A stretch of DNA of 64,000 bases from Bidens hawaiensis (GCA_021521415.1 JAIQDT010005835.1:78793-142792); one strand, 5' to 3'; numbered from the stretch's first letter, positions 41,399 to 52,535 are shown. The notes: generated by a model not told the origin, from the sequence alone. Numbers and translations are program-made.

Positions 41399-44023
41399 AT
41401 GTCGTCAATTAACATCTCCGATTTGGTCAAGATGGAAGTAGAAGCGGGGTCTGCCACTAAGGCCCCGAGGCTGATGAAAGGAACTGACTTCGTGGCATGG
41501 AAGGACAGATTCATCCAATACATCAAATACCAGGATGCCAAAATGTGGGTGTGCATCCAGGATGGATATATCCCTCCAACTGCTCAATACGAAGGTCGTG
41601 ATGTGGTTAAGAAGTACAGCAAAATGGAGGACGAAGAAAAGAAAATGTACGAGGCCGAAAGCAAGGCCCATGCTGCGATAACAATGGCACTTCCTCAAGA
41701 GGTTCTCCATACGTTCCGAAAGTACACTTCTGCGAGAGAGCTTTGGGATGCTCTTGAAAATAGATTCGAGGGGAATGTGGGTATCCGTGCATCAAAGATC
41801 AAACTCTTAAAGACCCAGTTCTCCGTCTTCAAATTTTTGAAGAACGAATCACTGGATGATATTATCACCAGATACTATCATCTAATGACAGAGCTTAGCA
41901 ATTATTCAATTGCTTACCGAGAAGAAGAGATCGTTGAAAAGCTTCTCGATGCTCTCCCACCGAAGTGGGAAATGTACACCGTTCTTATGAGGGAAGACAG
42001 AGACTTTCCAAATTGTGATCTTGAAACGGCAGTAAACAAGCTCAGAACTTATGAGCTTAATATGGTTCGAAAAGAAACACCAACAGATCAGGTACAAGAC
42101 CCTGGTATGTATGGTGCAAAGGTTAACTCAGGCTCAAGTTCGAGGCCTGAATCTGCTGCTTATTACTCAAAAGGGGAGTCAGGTTCTGACTCTTCTCATG
42201 AAGGAAACGTTTCTGTAAACTCGAATGGTGATGTCTGTTTCGTTGCTGGAGGATCAAGTACTTCAAAGCCTCAAGCATCCTCAAGTGGTTTTTCTGCAAA
42301 TGCCTCAAGCAATAATTATTCCAAGATGCCTATGAGTGTAAAATCTGCTGAAGAGCAGTTTGCAGTCTATGCATCATTTATTGCTTCCTACGAAAACTAC
42401 ATCCAGGGGAAGATTGTGGACCCTGCGGCTCTAGATGAGGATTACGACCAGATCGATGCTGATGATCTGGAGGAGATGGATTTGCAATGGCAAATGGCAA
42501 TGATTGTGAGGCGTGTAAAACGGTTTATGAACAAAACTGGGAGAAAGTTTGTTGGTGGTAGACCCGGGTTCGACAAATCCAAGGTAAGGTGCTATAATTG
42601 TCAACAGTACGGGCACTTTGCCAAGGAATGCAGAAATGAGAGGGTTGAACGAGGACAAGGTCGGCCTACACAACACTCTGTAGTTAACAGAGAGATTAAC
42701 GCCATGTTGACCAGAGAAGCAGGTGAGTACAACTGGAACCCGCATTCAAGTGGTTCTGGTGAGCAAGCGAACATGGCTGAGGCTGAAGTTAAAGAATGTG
42801 AGAAGGTTGATGGAATTGAGAAAGCTACTGAAGAAGAAACAGCTTTCATGGCAGATGACAAGGATAATCGCTCCGAGGTAAGTACTAAGAATATTTGTAC
42901 TAGTTGTGAGAATTTGTCTGAGCAACTTACAACGATAACTGATCAGTATGTCCGTTTAGATGCTGACTTTAAAACTATTAAAGAAGATCACCATTTTACG
43001 AAAGCAAGAGAAACAAGTTATAAAATTAAAATAAAAGCATGTGAAAAAGACATTCAAAGCTTAAAAATTAAACTTGCTGAGAAAATTGAAATAATTGATC
43101 TTAGTTATGAAGTTTTGGAGGAAAAAACAAAATTGATTGCTGATCGAGATAAACAGATTGCTGACCACCAGGTGAAGGTGGTGGAACTGAACCGCAAACT
43201 TGACCAGTTCAGGAATTCCTCGGCCATCCTTGATCACCTCGTGAGTGATCCAGGTACCTCTGCAAAGAGGGGAGGAATCGGATATAATGAAGTTCCACCA
43301 CCCTTTAACCACAACTATACTTATAATCCGAGTGTTCAGAAATCTGTTGATTTCGAAGTTCCTCAGACAACTCCAATCAAGATTACAAGTGTAAAACCAA
43401 GTGTTAGCTGTGGCGAAACAAGTTCGCCGGTTTCTAATGTGAATATTTCTGTTTCGAGTCCAGTCTCATCGGATTCGGATAAGTTGTCCGAATCTGGTCA
43501 GACAAAAGAGAAGGTAGGGTTACCCACCGATGGAGATAAAAATAAAGTTTCTAAAAAGAGTTCTCCACTCAATCCGTACGTCCCACCTTATGTGAGACGA
43601 ACGGCTGGTAACACTGCCTCTACATCCAAACCAACATTTGACAAGAAAATGGAGAGTCGGTGTTGCTTTAGATGTAACAAATTAGGGCATTTAGTTGCAG
43701 ATTGCCCTCTGGAGCCGAGATTCAGAGGTGTGAAGCCAAATAAAACTGAGTATAAGCGTCATTTTGTTACTGCTAAAAATGAAAACTTTAAAAAATGCCA
43801 AAATGTAACGAATTCAAGTTTTCATAAAAACCAACTTCAATTTTACAACCAAACCACAAGATATAACACTTTCAATTCTCAAAGGTTTGGAAGGCATTAC
43901 ACTCAATCTGCAGGGAGATTCCCTAACAGGACTTACAGAAATTATCCTGATGCTAACTTGAGAAAGCCAGGGTACGGGACGTATCGATCCAAGACCAATT
44001 GGTCTTGGGTCCCAAGATTCTAA
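41399..44023 (+). CDS. gag: Gag polyprotein of the nested copia element
   Basis: 874 aa. Residues ~25-235 form a copia gag (UBN2-type) domain (FVAWKDRFIQYIKY, LPQEVLHTFRKY, LWDALENRFEG). A first CCHC zinc knuckle CYNCQQYGHFAKEC is at about 398-411, a coiled coil at about 490-610 and a second knuckle CFRCNKLGHLVADC at about 755-768; the C-terminus is basic and Asn/Arg-rich. Gag packages the element's RNA in cytoplasmic virus-like particles. The length is well above simple copia Gag and fits Sirevirus-like elements. The start is the first ATG after the leader and is followed by a conserved acidic N-terminus. It ends with TAA inside the start of pol, overlapping it by 25 nt in another frame. Confidence 0.92.
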   Translation: MSSINISDLVKMEVEAGSATKAPRLMKGTDFVAWKDRFIQYIKYQDAKMWVCIQDGYIPPTAQYEGRDVVKKYSKMEDEEKKMYEAESKAHAAITMALPQEVLHTFRKYTSARELWDALENRFEGNVGIRASKIKLLKTQFSVFKFLKNESLDDIITRYYHLMTELSNYSIAYREEEIVEKLLDALPPKWEMYTVLMREDRDFPNCDLETAVNKLRTYELNMVRKETPTDQVQDPGMYGAKVNSGSSSRPESAAYYSKGESGSDSSHEGNVSVNSNGDVCFVAGGSSTSKPQASSSGFSANASSNNYSKMPMSVKSAEEQFAVYASFIASYENYIQGKIVDPAALDEDYDQIDADDLEEMDLQWQMAMIVRRVKRFMNKTGRKFVGGRPGFDKSKVRCYNCQQYGHFAKECRNERVERGQGRPTQHSVVNREINAMLTREAGEYNWNPHSSGSGEQANMAEAEVKECEKVDGIEKATEEETAFMADDKDNRSEVSTKNICTSCENLSEQLTTITDQYVRLDADFKTIKEDHHFTKARETSYKIKIKACEKDIQSLKIKLAEKIEIIDLSYEVLEEKTKLIADRDKQIADHQVKVVELNRKLDQFRNSSAILDHLVSDPGTSAKRGGIGYNEVPPPFNHNYTYNPSVQKSVDFEVPQTTPIKITSVKPSVSCGETSSPVSNVNISVSSPVSSDSDKLSESGQTKEKVGLPTDGDKNKVSKKSSPLNPYVPPYVRRTAGNTASTSKPTFDKKMESRCCFRCNKLGHLVADCPLEPRFRGVKPNKTEYKRHFVTAKNENFKKCQNVTNSSFHKNQLQFYNQTTRYNTFNSQRFGRHYTQSAGRFPNRTYRNYPDANLRKPGYGTYRSKTNWSWVPRF
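43989..44008. promoter_or_regulatory. Perfect 20 bp palindrome at the gag-pol junction
   Basis: CCAAGACCAATTGGTCTTGG, spanning the last codons of gag and the first possible codons of pol. As RNA it could form a stem next to the gag stop codon. It might influence frameshifting or splicing; function not shown. Confidence 0.6.
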
Positions 44024-47000
44024 CTCTTTGTTTTATTGTGCAGGAACAGTTGAACAGGGCTGCCAACAATCTTTGGATTGTAGATAGCGGCTGTTCCCGG
44101 CACATGACGGGCAACAAACACTTGTTGCAAGATTTAAAACCTGTTCAGGGAGCAAGAGTTAGTTTTGCTGGTGAGAGCGGTGGTAGGATTACTGGTAGAG
44201 GAACTGTGTCGAATGGGAGAATGACACTTGAGAATGTAAATTTTGTGGAGGAATTAAAGCACAATCTGCTGAGTGTGTCACAGATTTGTGATAAAGATTA
44301 CACTGTCCATTTCACGAAGAATGAAGCGATCGTATTGAAGCCTGGTTTTCAAATACCAGACGAATGGATAGTAATGAAAGCTCCACGTGAAACGAATACA
44401 TATGTGATGGATATGAGGTCTACTGAAATGGCCACTGGAGAATCCTGTTTAATGACAAAAGCAAGCGAATCAGAATCAGAATTGTGGCACAGGAGAATGG
44501 GACATATTCATCTTCGGAAGATGAACTTCATTGTCAAGAATGGGCTTGTGATGGGCGTTCCCTTAAAAAGTTTTAACTTTGAAGACAAATGTATAGCATG
44601 CAAGAAGGGAAAGCAACACAAGAAATCCCATCTCACCAAGAAGATTAACTCAATTGCAGGTACTCTAGAACTACTTCATATGGATCTCTTCGGTCCCGTG
44701 AATGTACAAAGTCTAGGTGGTACCTCTTACTGCTTGGTGATCACTGATGACTACTCGCGATATTCGTGGGTATATTTTCTGAAAACGAAAGATGAGACGG
44801 ATCAAATGGTGAAGAATCTAATTACAAAAGTTGAGAACGTCATGAGCAAATCAGTTAAATTCATCAGAAGTGACAATGGGACAGAGTTCAAGAACTTTGA
44901 AATGGAAATCTTCTGTCTTCAGAAGGGAATTGAACATCAATACAGCGCTCCGTATACTCCGCAACAGAATGGAGTGGCTGAAAGGAAGAACCGAACGTTA
45001 ATTGAAGGAGCCAGAACTATGCTGGCTGACTCGAAGCTTCCTGTGATGTTCTGGGCTGAAGCAGTTGCTACAGCCTGCTATGTTCTGAATCGGGTGTTAA
45101 CCGTTAAGAGACTTGGAAAAACTTGTTACGAGCTTATGCACGGAAGGAAGCCCAACTTGTGCGGTCTTGAACCATTTGGGTCTCCTTGTTCGATTTTGAA
45201 GACTAATTCGAAATTTGGTGAAGTAGCCGATGAGGGAATCCTAGTCGGTTATGTTGTTGGGACTCCCAACAGACGGGTCTTCAATACGTCGACTTGCAAG
45301 GTGGAGGTTGTTTGTAACACCGACATTACTAGTTACCAACCGCCAAAACCAAGCAATGGACCTGCTGAGCTTTTCGATTATGTTAAACTTTTTAAGTCGT
45401 TTAACGTACCTGATTTGGAAATTTCTGAAGAAGACGAAAGAGCTGTGACGAAGATGATACTTGATGAGGAAGAGAATCTATTGCAACATCAGATGTTTGA
45501 GAAATCTCAACCTTCCACATCAAACCCTATCGATACCCCTGCGGCCTCAACTGAATATGAATTTATTAATCCTTTTCACTCTCAGCCAGAAACAACCATA
45601 GATGAGATCTCTTCAAATCTGGAAGATAATTTGCATGTCGGATATGTTCCGACCACGAGAATTCACAGAGATCACCCATTGGAGAATATTATAGGTGATG
45701 TGTCCTCCAGTGTACAAACCAGAAGTAGTTTGAATGAGCACACCTGTGTTTATACAAGCATAAAAGAAACGGGTATAATGAATGAATGTTTGTACTCATG
45801 CTTTATAAGCCAAATTGAACCAAAGAATTATCAAATGGCTTTAAAGGACAGCTCGTGGGTCGAGGCCATGCAAGAAGAGTTGGCTCAGTTCGAGAAAATG
45901 GAAGTTTGGACCTTGGTTGAAAAACCAAGAAATGTGCATGCTATAGGCACAAAATGGGTGTTCAAGTGTAAGAGAGATGATAAGGGAATTATCGTAAGAA
46001 ATAAGGCGAGGCTGGTTGTTAAAGGTTTTAATCAGCAAGAGGGTATTGATTACAATGAGGTGTTTGCTCCTGTCGCCCGGTTAGAAGCGATTCGATTGTT
46101 TTTGGCGTTTGCTGCATTTAAAAAGATGAAGGTATTTCAGTTGGATGTGAAGAGCGCGTTTCTAAACGGGAAAGTTGATGAGGTTGTGTATGTTGAGCAA
46201 CCTCCGGGTTTTCCTGACCCAGACTTTCCTGATCACGTATACAGGTTGAGCAAGGCGTTATATGGGTTACATCAGGCACCTCGTGCCTGGTATTCAACGT
46301 TATCGGACTACTTGCAGGAAAATGGTTTTGAAAGGGGATTGATTGACAGTACGTTGTTTGTGAAGAGAGAAGGATGTGACTTCCTACTGGTTCAAGTCTA
46401 CGTGGATGATATCATTTTTGCTGCCTCAAGAGTATCCATGTGTCAGGATTTTGAAGCTGTCATGAAGAAACGATTCGAGATGAGTGCTATGGGTGAACTA
46501 ACTTTCTTTCTAGGATTGCAGGTTGATCAGAAGAAGGACGGGATGTTCATTCATCAAACGAAGTACGTTCATGATGTGCTGAAAAGATTCAAGATGGAGG
46601 ACAGCTCTCCATATGATACTCCAATCTGCGTCAATCACAAATTGGGTGCTGAATCAGATGGTGACGCAGATGTGGACCCAACTCTGTATCGGGCGATAAT
46701 AGGTTCATTAATGTATTTAACTGCTTCTAGGCCTGATATAATGTTTGCTGTTTGTCTTTGTGCACGTTTTCAGGCAAATCCGAAAGAATCTCATTTGAAA
46801 GGTGCAAAGAGGATACTACGGTATCTCAAGGGCAAGCCGAAGCTGGGGTTGTGGTACCCGAAGGGAGGAGACGTTGAACTGGTGGCATATACAGATTCTG
46901 ATTATGGGGGATGCAATCAGAGTCGGAAGTCAACAACAGGAGGCTGTCAGTTTCTTGGAGGAAGATTAGTTTCCTGGCAGTGCAAGAAACAGACATCAGT

Positions 47001-47346
47001 TGCAATTTCAACATGCGAAGCTGAATACATGGCAGCTTCCAACTGCTGCTCTCAGGTTTTGTGGATTCAGCAACAATTGCGCGACTATGGTCTGAATTTC
47101 TTACTCACTCCTATTTTAATTGATAACACTGCCGCCATCTCAGTAATTAACAATCCCGTGAAGCACAGTAAAACTAAGCATATTGACATTCGTCATCACT
47201 TCATACGGGATTGTGCTGAGAAGAAACTGATCAAGATCGAAAAAATTGATACACTTGAAAATTTTGCTGACTTGTTTACAAAAGCGTTTGATAAATCCAG
47301 ATTTCAAAACCTAATTGAGCTGAACGGGATGATCAATCCCGAGTAA
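43999..47346 (+). CDS. pol: Ty1/copia Pol polyprotein of the nested element
   Basis: 1115 aa open frame, intact. Domains in order: protease (DSGCSRHMTG from Asp29); GAG-pre-integrase ([10 protein letters not shown] from ~162, CIACKKGKQ); integrase with Asp229 (MDLFGP), Asp292 (SDNGTEF) and Glu328 (NGVAERKN); reverse transcriptase ([27 protein letters not shown] at about 801-804); RNase H (YTDSDYGG, STCEAEYMAASNCCSQV); and a C-terminal [20 protein letters not shown].
All catalytic residues I looked for are present, so the enzyme could be active. Pol overlaps gag by 25 nt in the -1 frame. A splice-acceptor-like ttgttttattgtgcag ends at 44043, so expression may be by frameshift or splicing. The annotated ATG is formal. 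Confidence 0.93.
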   Translation: MVLGPKILTLCFIVQEQLNRAANNLWIVDSGCSRHMTGNKHLLQDLKPVQGARVSFAGESGGRITGRGTVSNGRMTLENVNFVEELKHNLLSVSQICDKDYTVHFTKNEAIVLKPGFQIPDEWIVMKAPRETNTYVMDMRSTEMATGESCLMTKASESESELWHRRMGHIHLRKMNFIVKNGLVMGVPLKSFNFEDKCIACKKGKQHKKSHLTKKINSIAGTLELLHMDLFGPVNVQSLGGTSYCLVITDDYSRYSWVYFLKTKDETDQMVKNLITKVENVMSKSVKFIRSDNGTEFKNFEMEIFCLQKGIEHQYSAPYTPQQNGVAERKNRTLIEGARTMLADSKLPVMFWAEAVATACYVLNRVLTVKRLGKTCYELMHGRKPNLCGLEPFGSPCSILKTNSKFGEVADEGILVGYVVGTPNRRVFNTSTCKVEVVCNTDITSYQPPKPSNGPAELFDYVKLFKSFNVPDLEISEEDERAVTKMILDEEENLLQHQMFEKSQPSTSNPIDTPAASTEYEFINPFHSQPETTIDEISSNLEDNLHVGYVPTTRIHRDHPLENIIGDVSSSVQTRSSLNEHTCVYTSIKETGIMNECLYSCFISQIEPKNYQMALKDSSWVEAMQEELAQFEKMEVWTLVEKPRNVHAIGTKWVFKCKRDDKGIIVRNKARLVVKGFNQQEGIDYNEVFAPVARLEAIRLFLAFAAFKKMKVFQLDVKSAFLNGKVDEVVYVEQPPGFPDPDFPDHVYRLSKALYGLHQAPRAWYSTLSDYLQENGFERGLIDSTLFVKREGCDFLLVQVYVDDIIFAASRVSMCQDFEAVMKKRFEMSAMGELTFFLGLQVDQKKDGMFIHQTKYVHDVLKRFKMEDSSPYDTPICVNHKLGAESDGDADVDPTLYRAIIGSLMYLTASRPDIMFAVCLCARFQANPKESHLKGAKRILRYLKGKPKLGLWYPKGGDVELVAYTDSDYGGCNQSRKSTTGGCQFLGGRLVSWQCKKQTSVAISTCEAEYMAASNCCSQVLWIQQQLRDYGLNFLLTPILIDNTAAISVINNPVKHSKTKHIDIRHHFIRDCAEKKLIKIEKIDTLENFADLFTKAFDKSRFQNLIELNGMINPE

Positions 47347-47362
47347 CCATGCCTTTGTGTTT

Positions 47363-47402
<40 letters not shown>

Positions 47403-47701
47403 TGGCATTATTGCTTAAAATTAGTCGGTTACCTCAGTTTGATGGACACATCCTCGGATATGTTTTGGTCCTCGTTTCGACTTAGAGAATGAGGATAGCC
47501 ATTAACCGGAAGACTGAAAGTGACCGGGGCAGTTATGACGTGTGTTCTTTCAGTTGCTGAAAATTAGTCGGTCATTCTTAGTAAGAAGGACACATACTTG
47601 TATGTGGTCGGTCCAGTTGATCCATTGGATCTTCAGGATAGCCGTTTACCTGACGACTTTGACGTGATCGGGGCGATTGAAATAAAAATTTGAAAGGGAA
47701 A
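47347..47701 (+). other. Pol to 3' LTR spacer with A31 tract and polypurine tract
   Basis: An uninterrupted run of 31 A lies at 47367-47397, twenty bases after the pol stop. Then two diverged repeats each with aaaattagtcggt (about 47417 and 47560). The purine run tgaaagggaaa (47691-47701) adjoins the LTR start and is the presumed current polypurine tract. Confidence 0.8.
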
Positions 47702-48113
47702 TGAAATTACATTTCAAGTCTAATACTTCGTAAGAAGTTCTTTGCTGTGTTTAACAGAAAATTGATCCAACCTTGGAAAATGATATATATACTGATTATG
47801 TGTGCTTAACTAGTGAAGTTATTAGGCTTAAAAGGCTTTAGAACAGTCATTGTATGTCAATGGTAAATTTTTATGGTGCGTAATAGTGTATGTGATACTA
47901 ACTTAAACTACTCGAATTTACGTGGAAACTCCTTAAGAGTTTTGAATGTCTTCACACATATCTTTCCGAATGATAGGCAGAAAAGCGACTACCCAGTCAT
48001 ACACGAGCCCGTGAGTGTTCTGATTCCCGTGAAGAAAGCATTTCAAGACACTGCAGTGATCCAGATTCGGGACTTGCAGTGGTTTAGTACTCCGAAGTCA
48101 ATAAGAATGTTTG

Positions 48114-48148
<35 letters not shown>

Positions 48149-48796
48149 CATGTATATTTTTAGTACTTATGAGACATAGTAACAATCAAGACTTCTCAAT
48201 TCTGGAGTAAGAAGAGAACGGGAAGCAGACAACGAGTATATACAAGATAATCAGACACTATGGGTCGAAGTCAATTCGGGGTGACTTGGGTATAGCCAAA
48301 TACGCTTTGAGAATAGATAGAAGACATCATTATCTCTGAGTTGTTGCCCACTTAAAATTTTGGGCTAAACTGAACCTTTATCCGTATCACAGAAACGATG
48401 AAAACCATTTAAGTTATTTACATGCTTACAACCTGTTTCTCTATGTCATAATACAGCTAAACACGGATCCATGTAACAGTCACACAGTTAGTATGATTCT
48501 TGTTAGGATCTTTTCTAAAACGTAGTAGTCCCTGACTAGACTGAAATTTGATCCCTTATTTCGTTAAAATTTTTATAAGTTTTTCTATTTTAGTAGTTGT
48601 GTTATTGTAAAACTGGTTACTTGGACATGATCATTTTTGTTTAACTCTTTTTGGAAACTTCTAATGTTAAGTGCAAGATTATTCAAACTTAAAGGGCTGA
48701 TTTTGAAATTACGGGCGAAGTTGTTGAATTCGGCGAAGTTGTGCTTAACTTCGCCTAGGCGAGTTAAGCGTAACTTCGCCTGAACCAACTCTGCCC

Positions 48797-48804
48797 TATA
48801 TAAG
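48797..48804 (+). promoter_or_regulatory. Internal LTR TATA box for ORF3 (3' LTR copy)
   Basis: TATATAAG, the duplicate of 36856-36863. Confidence 0.6.
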
Positions 48805-49492
48805 GGTTTTTAAACAGTACAATTTCATTATTTCAATTATTTCCGGCGAACATATAATCTAAACCAATATATCCGGCGATCTTGTTTACATTCCGTTTTC
48901 GATCCTTGATTTCAGTTTCTAGTGTTCTTTGACGGTATGTGTTGTCAATATCATTCACAAACTTACTCGTTCGGTATAGTTTTACCCGGTTCGAGACCTC
49001 GGGTCGTCGAACCTTCAAAACCTAGTTTTTCAACCGTGTATTACGTGTTCATGGACAACCTTTTCGTCTCAAAACCATTAATATAAGCTGTTCTCTACTC
49101 CTGGATCGTCAAATCGTTGCGAAAACATCGGATCTATGGCCTTTGAATCTGAACAGTCGCCGTTTCAGATTCAGGCGAAGTTAAGGTTTAGGCGAAGTTA
49201 TCCACAACTTCGCCAGGAGATTAATTTCGCCTGTGGCGAAGTTATCCGTAACTTCGCCTTGAACTCAAGTTCGCCTGTGGCGATGTTGTGATAAGGCGAA
49301 GTTATCATCAACTTCGCCTATACCTATTTACTTAACAGTTTTTTGACGAACTTACAGTTGAAGCGAAGTTGATCCCAACTTCGCCTCACCTTTAAGTTCG
49401 CCTGTACAGGTTTAATCACAACTTCGCACGTGGTACAAAGCGAACTTGTGAGTTGCTTAACTGTTCTCTAACTTGTTTTGTTTTGTGCAGAT

Positions 49493-52285
49493 ATGGCTGC
49501 TGTTGGAGGTGCTGGTGGTGACGACGGTGATGATCAACGACAATTCTTTCCAGCCCATAACCAGTACATCACTTTAGATCCAGACGCACGAGGCGTAGAA
49601 GACTACAGGGAGATTATCACGTTTCTCCAGCGATCAAGAGTCTTTCATGCGATCACAAATACGCTGCCCATTTCTCTGCCTAACATTGAAGACTTTTGGC
49701 AGACAGTGTACTATGATTGCAGGCCTGAGCCTCCGGTGATGCGAGCAACCGTAAATGGTCATAACATACAGTTTTCCTCGGAAGATATACGGTTGGCTCT
49801 GCAGTTCGGTGAAGAAACAAGAGATGACCCAACGGAGTTCGTAGCTCCTTTCCGTGATGGAGCTTATTTGAGGATGGGTTATTCGGGTCCGCTGGGGGAC
49901 TCGCAAAGGAGGAAAGGGTTTTTGCTGGATCAATGGCGCTTCCTGATGCATGTATTGATTGTATGCATGTCCGGCAGGAAGGCAGGAACAGATGGGATGG
50001 GCGCGACGATGCAGTCAGCCATGATAGCGCTGACTTACAACCGCCGATATTCTTTTAGTCAGCTGATATTCTACGAGATCGATCGTCAGCGAAGGGCTGT
50101 GGTGCGCGAGCGATTCACTATGTATCCTCGTTTCTTACAGATGATTTTGAATCATGTCGCTCCGTCGCTACCGCAAAGACGCCCGATTAGATACGTCGAA
50201 TGCGTGACGAAACGTATCTTTGCTCAGTGCCGAACTTCGAGCACTCGTAGCAAGCCTGAGCTACGTCCCAGGCATACTCCACTGTTCGGGTATCTTATCA
50301 ACCCGGGGTATGTTCCTGCAGGAGGGGACGAGTTCAGAGACCCACAGCCACATCAGGCGGCAGCACCACATGCTGTACCAGCTGCGCCTGTTGTATCTAC
50401 TGTTGCCTCTGCTGCTGTGCCAGCTGCGGTATCTCCTGCTGTGTCTACTGCTGAAGACGTTGATCTTGCTGCTGCCTTTGGCGTACAGGGTGTGTTTGAT
50501 ATGGATGTCTCGGGTCCTCAGTTTGTGGATGTTACTAGAGCAGTTACTTCGGTAGCTGACTCCGATCTAGACGAAACGTTTGCTGAAGCGAGACGACTTA
50601 TGGTGTCTCGGGAGAGAATTACGGGAAAGAGGCCGAGAACTGTAGACGAGGATGACGACGAAGTTGATGAAGAGGAGGCAGTGCAGATTGTGCTCAGACG
50701 TTCACGAAGAGAACGGACAGGCATGGGTTCCGGAGCTGGAGAATCTTCGAGGCTGGTACGTTTTGCTCCACCTGCCTTGTCTGGTATGTCTCTTATTCCT
50801 ACTACAGCACAGGTTACTGCTGTCGAGACGTCGGCCCCAGCAGTTGTGTCTCTACCACCCCAATCGCTTACTACACCGGTGGTGGTTGCACGATTTGTGG
50901 AGTCGACCGTCACTACTACTGCAGGGTTACCAAGTGTACCACCTGCGGTCACTTCTGCTGCTGATGTCCCGCCAACTCCAACGCCTACTTCAGATTCTGA
51001 GAGGATTACATCACTAGAGCGGATTGTTGCTGATCAGACAAAGACCATTCAAAGCCTAGTGGAATCCAATCAACTACAAGCAGCCCTCCTGGTTGAACAC
51101 GGTATAGTTATAGATGCCTTCAAGGCATTCTTGGCATCTCAGGGGGAGAAGACGTGTAGGGGAGATGAGTTGAGGACGAAACGGAGAGAAGATCATGACG
51201 ATGATCCCAATGCACCGGAAGGTGCAGGTGGTGAGCTGCCAAGAACCTCTCAGGCTCTTGGGGCTTCCACAGCTGAGGGGGAGTCTACAAATGCAGCTGG
51301 TGACGATGTTGTAGATGGTGATGATGATGCTGATGTTGAAGATGTTATCGACGCATTGAAAGAGTTGGATGAGGAGGATGATGAGTTTATGATTGAAGAT
51401 GATGTGCTGCCAGTTGATGAGATCGAGAGGATTGGAGAGCAGATTACGGTTGAAAACGTGTTAGAGGAAGGGGAGATTGTTGATGACTCCGTGGAACATG
51501 AGATTCCGGAGGTTGAGAGACCAGAGTTGGGTGATGAGAACGTGGAGGAAGATGCTGAGTGGGAGGAACAACCGAAATGGAAGGAGGGTTGTGCCCACTG
51601 GTTCGTAAAGACGAAGAAGCCGGCGATCCCTAAGATGTTCAGAAAAAGTTACAATATTAAGGGATACGCGGAAGCCAAGAAAGGTATTATCTGCTGGTTA
51701 TACGACGAGCAGCTGCGGCTCTTCGTGATCAAGAGATACGATGGCATTCAGTACTTCCAGAGAAAGTTGAGATCTCTAAACACACTGCCAGAATGTGAAG
51801 TAAAAGATTTAGCCAGATTGGGATTGGTAAACAGAAGTGAAGACAACATGGCTAGAATCATTGCGAAGATCGTGTGGAAAGAGTGCGTTAAAGAGAAAAA
51901 GTTTGAGCTACTGAAACCACAAAAAGGGAAACTTGTCGAAGACAAGGATAGAGGTCTGAGAGTTGATGGAAAACCTTGGATGGTTATGAAATACAAACCG
52001 ATCCGGTGCCTTAAAGAAGTACCGATGAAGTTCATGCCCAAGGACGTGCTCAAAGATCTAAAATGGTGGTACGTGGATTGTGAGACAGCTGAGGCGGTAA
52101 TGGAAGATGAGGATGAACAAGAAGTACTTCGGGTTTACGACCCGATGCATCTTGTTAATCTATCGCAGGCTGATCTGAAAGTGCTCAACGAGAAGAAGAT
52201 CTTCTACATTCCTGCTTGGAAGGATCAAGCTAGGAAATATCAACGGGTGGTGTCGGTATGTGTTAGAGAAGGAGCGCACGCGTAG
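49493..52285 (+). CDS. Retrotransposon extra ORF (ORF3) inside the 3' LTR
   Basis: Second intact copy of the LTR-borne gene, about 930 aa from the Met at 49493 (acceptor ends at 49490). Compared with the 5' LTR copy it has RSRV for RSRI, RDDP for RDDL, SQRR for SQKR, AVVR for AVAR, RTGM for RTCM and ENVL for ENLL, and two silent changes. The excess of replacement changes fits neutral drift since insertion.
If genomic RNA starts at 40587 and ends in the 3' R region, this copy lies in the U3 part of the 3' LTR and is the one carried on genomic RNA, downstream of pol, as in the minus-strand element. Function unknown; domains as in the 5' copy. Confidence 0.88.
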   Translation: MAAVGGAGGDDGDDQRQFFPAHNQYITLDPDARGVEDYREIITFLQRSRVFHAITNTLPISLPNIEDFWQTVYYDCRPEPPVMRATVNGHNIQFSSEDIRLALQFGEETRDDPTEFVAPFRDGAYLRMGYSGPLGDSQRRKGFLLDQWRFLMHVLIVCMSGRKAGTDGMGATMQSAMIALTYNRRYSFSQLIFYEIDRQRRAVVRERFTMYPRFLQMILNHVAPSLPQRRPIRYVECVTKRIFAQCRTSSTRSKPELRPRHTPLFGYLINPGYVPAGGDEFRDPQPHQAAAPHAVPAAPVVSTVASAAVPAAVSPAVSTAEDVDLAAAFGVQGVFDMDVSGPQFVDVTRAVTSVADSDLDETFAEARRLMVSRERITGKRPRTVDEDDDEVDEEEAVQIVLRRSRRERTGMGSGAGESSRLVRFAPPALSGMSLIPTTAQVTAVETSAPAVVSLPPQSLTTPVVVARFVESTVTTTAGLPSVPPAVTSAADVPPTPTPTSDSERITSLERIVADQTKTIQSLVESNQLQAALLVEHGIVIDAFKAFLASQGEKTCRGDELRTKRREDHDDDPNAPEGAGGELPRTSQALGASTAEGESTNAAGDDVVDGDDDADVEDVIDALKELDEEDDEFMIEDDVLPVDEIERIGEQITVENVLEEGEIVDDSVEHEIPEVERPELGDENVEEDAEWEEQPKWKEGCAHWFVKTKKPAIPKMFRKSYNIKGYAEAKKGIICWLYDEQLRLFVIKRYDGIQYFQRKLRSLNTLPECEVKDLARLGLVNRSEDNMARIIAKIVWKECVKEKKFELLKPQKGKLVEDKDRGLRVDGKPWMVMKYKPIRCLKEVPMKFMPKDVLKDLKWWYVDCETAEAVMEDEDEQEVLRVYDPMHLVNLSQADLKVLNEKKIFYIPAWKDQARKYQRVVSVCVREGAHA

Positions 52286-52527
52286 AGAGGCAAGATTACA
52301 AGACTCAAGATTTGAAGATCAAGATATGAAGCTACTGCCAAGGGGGAGTCTGTTGGTACATGTGTGTCAGTAGTTCATAGTCTAGCATTTGTAATCGAGT
52401 CTGTAATGCAATTATGTTTTGATTATGTTTATTTTAGTAACACGCGAAGTTGTCAACAAGTTCGCTCTGGCGAACTTGTTGAACCAGCGAAGTTATTGAC
52501 AACTTCGCCTATGGCGAAGTTGTCGTG

Positions 52528-52535
52528 TATATAAA
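52528..52535 (+). promoter_or_regulatory. Terminal TATA box (3' LTR copy)
   Basis: TATATAAA, the duplicate of 40587-40594. It points out of the element into the antisense of the host element's gag. Confidence 0.6.
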
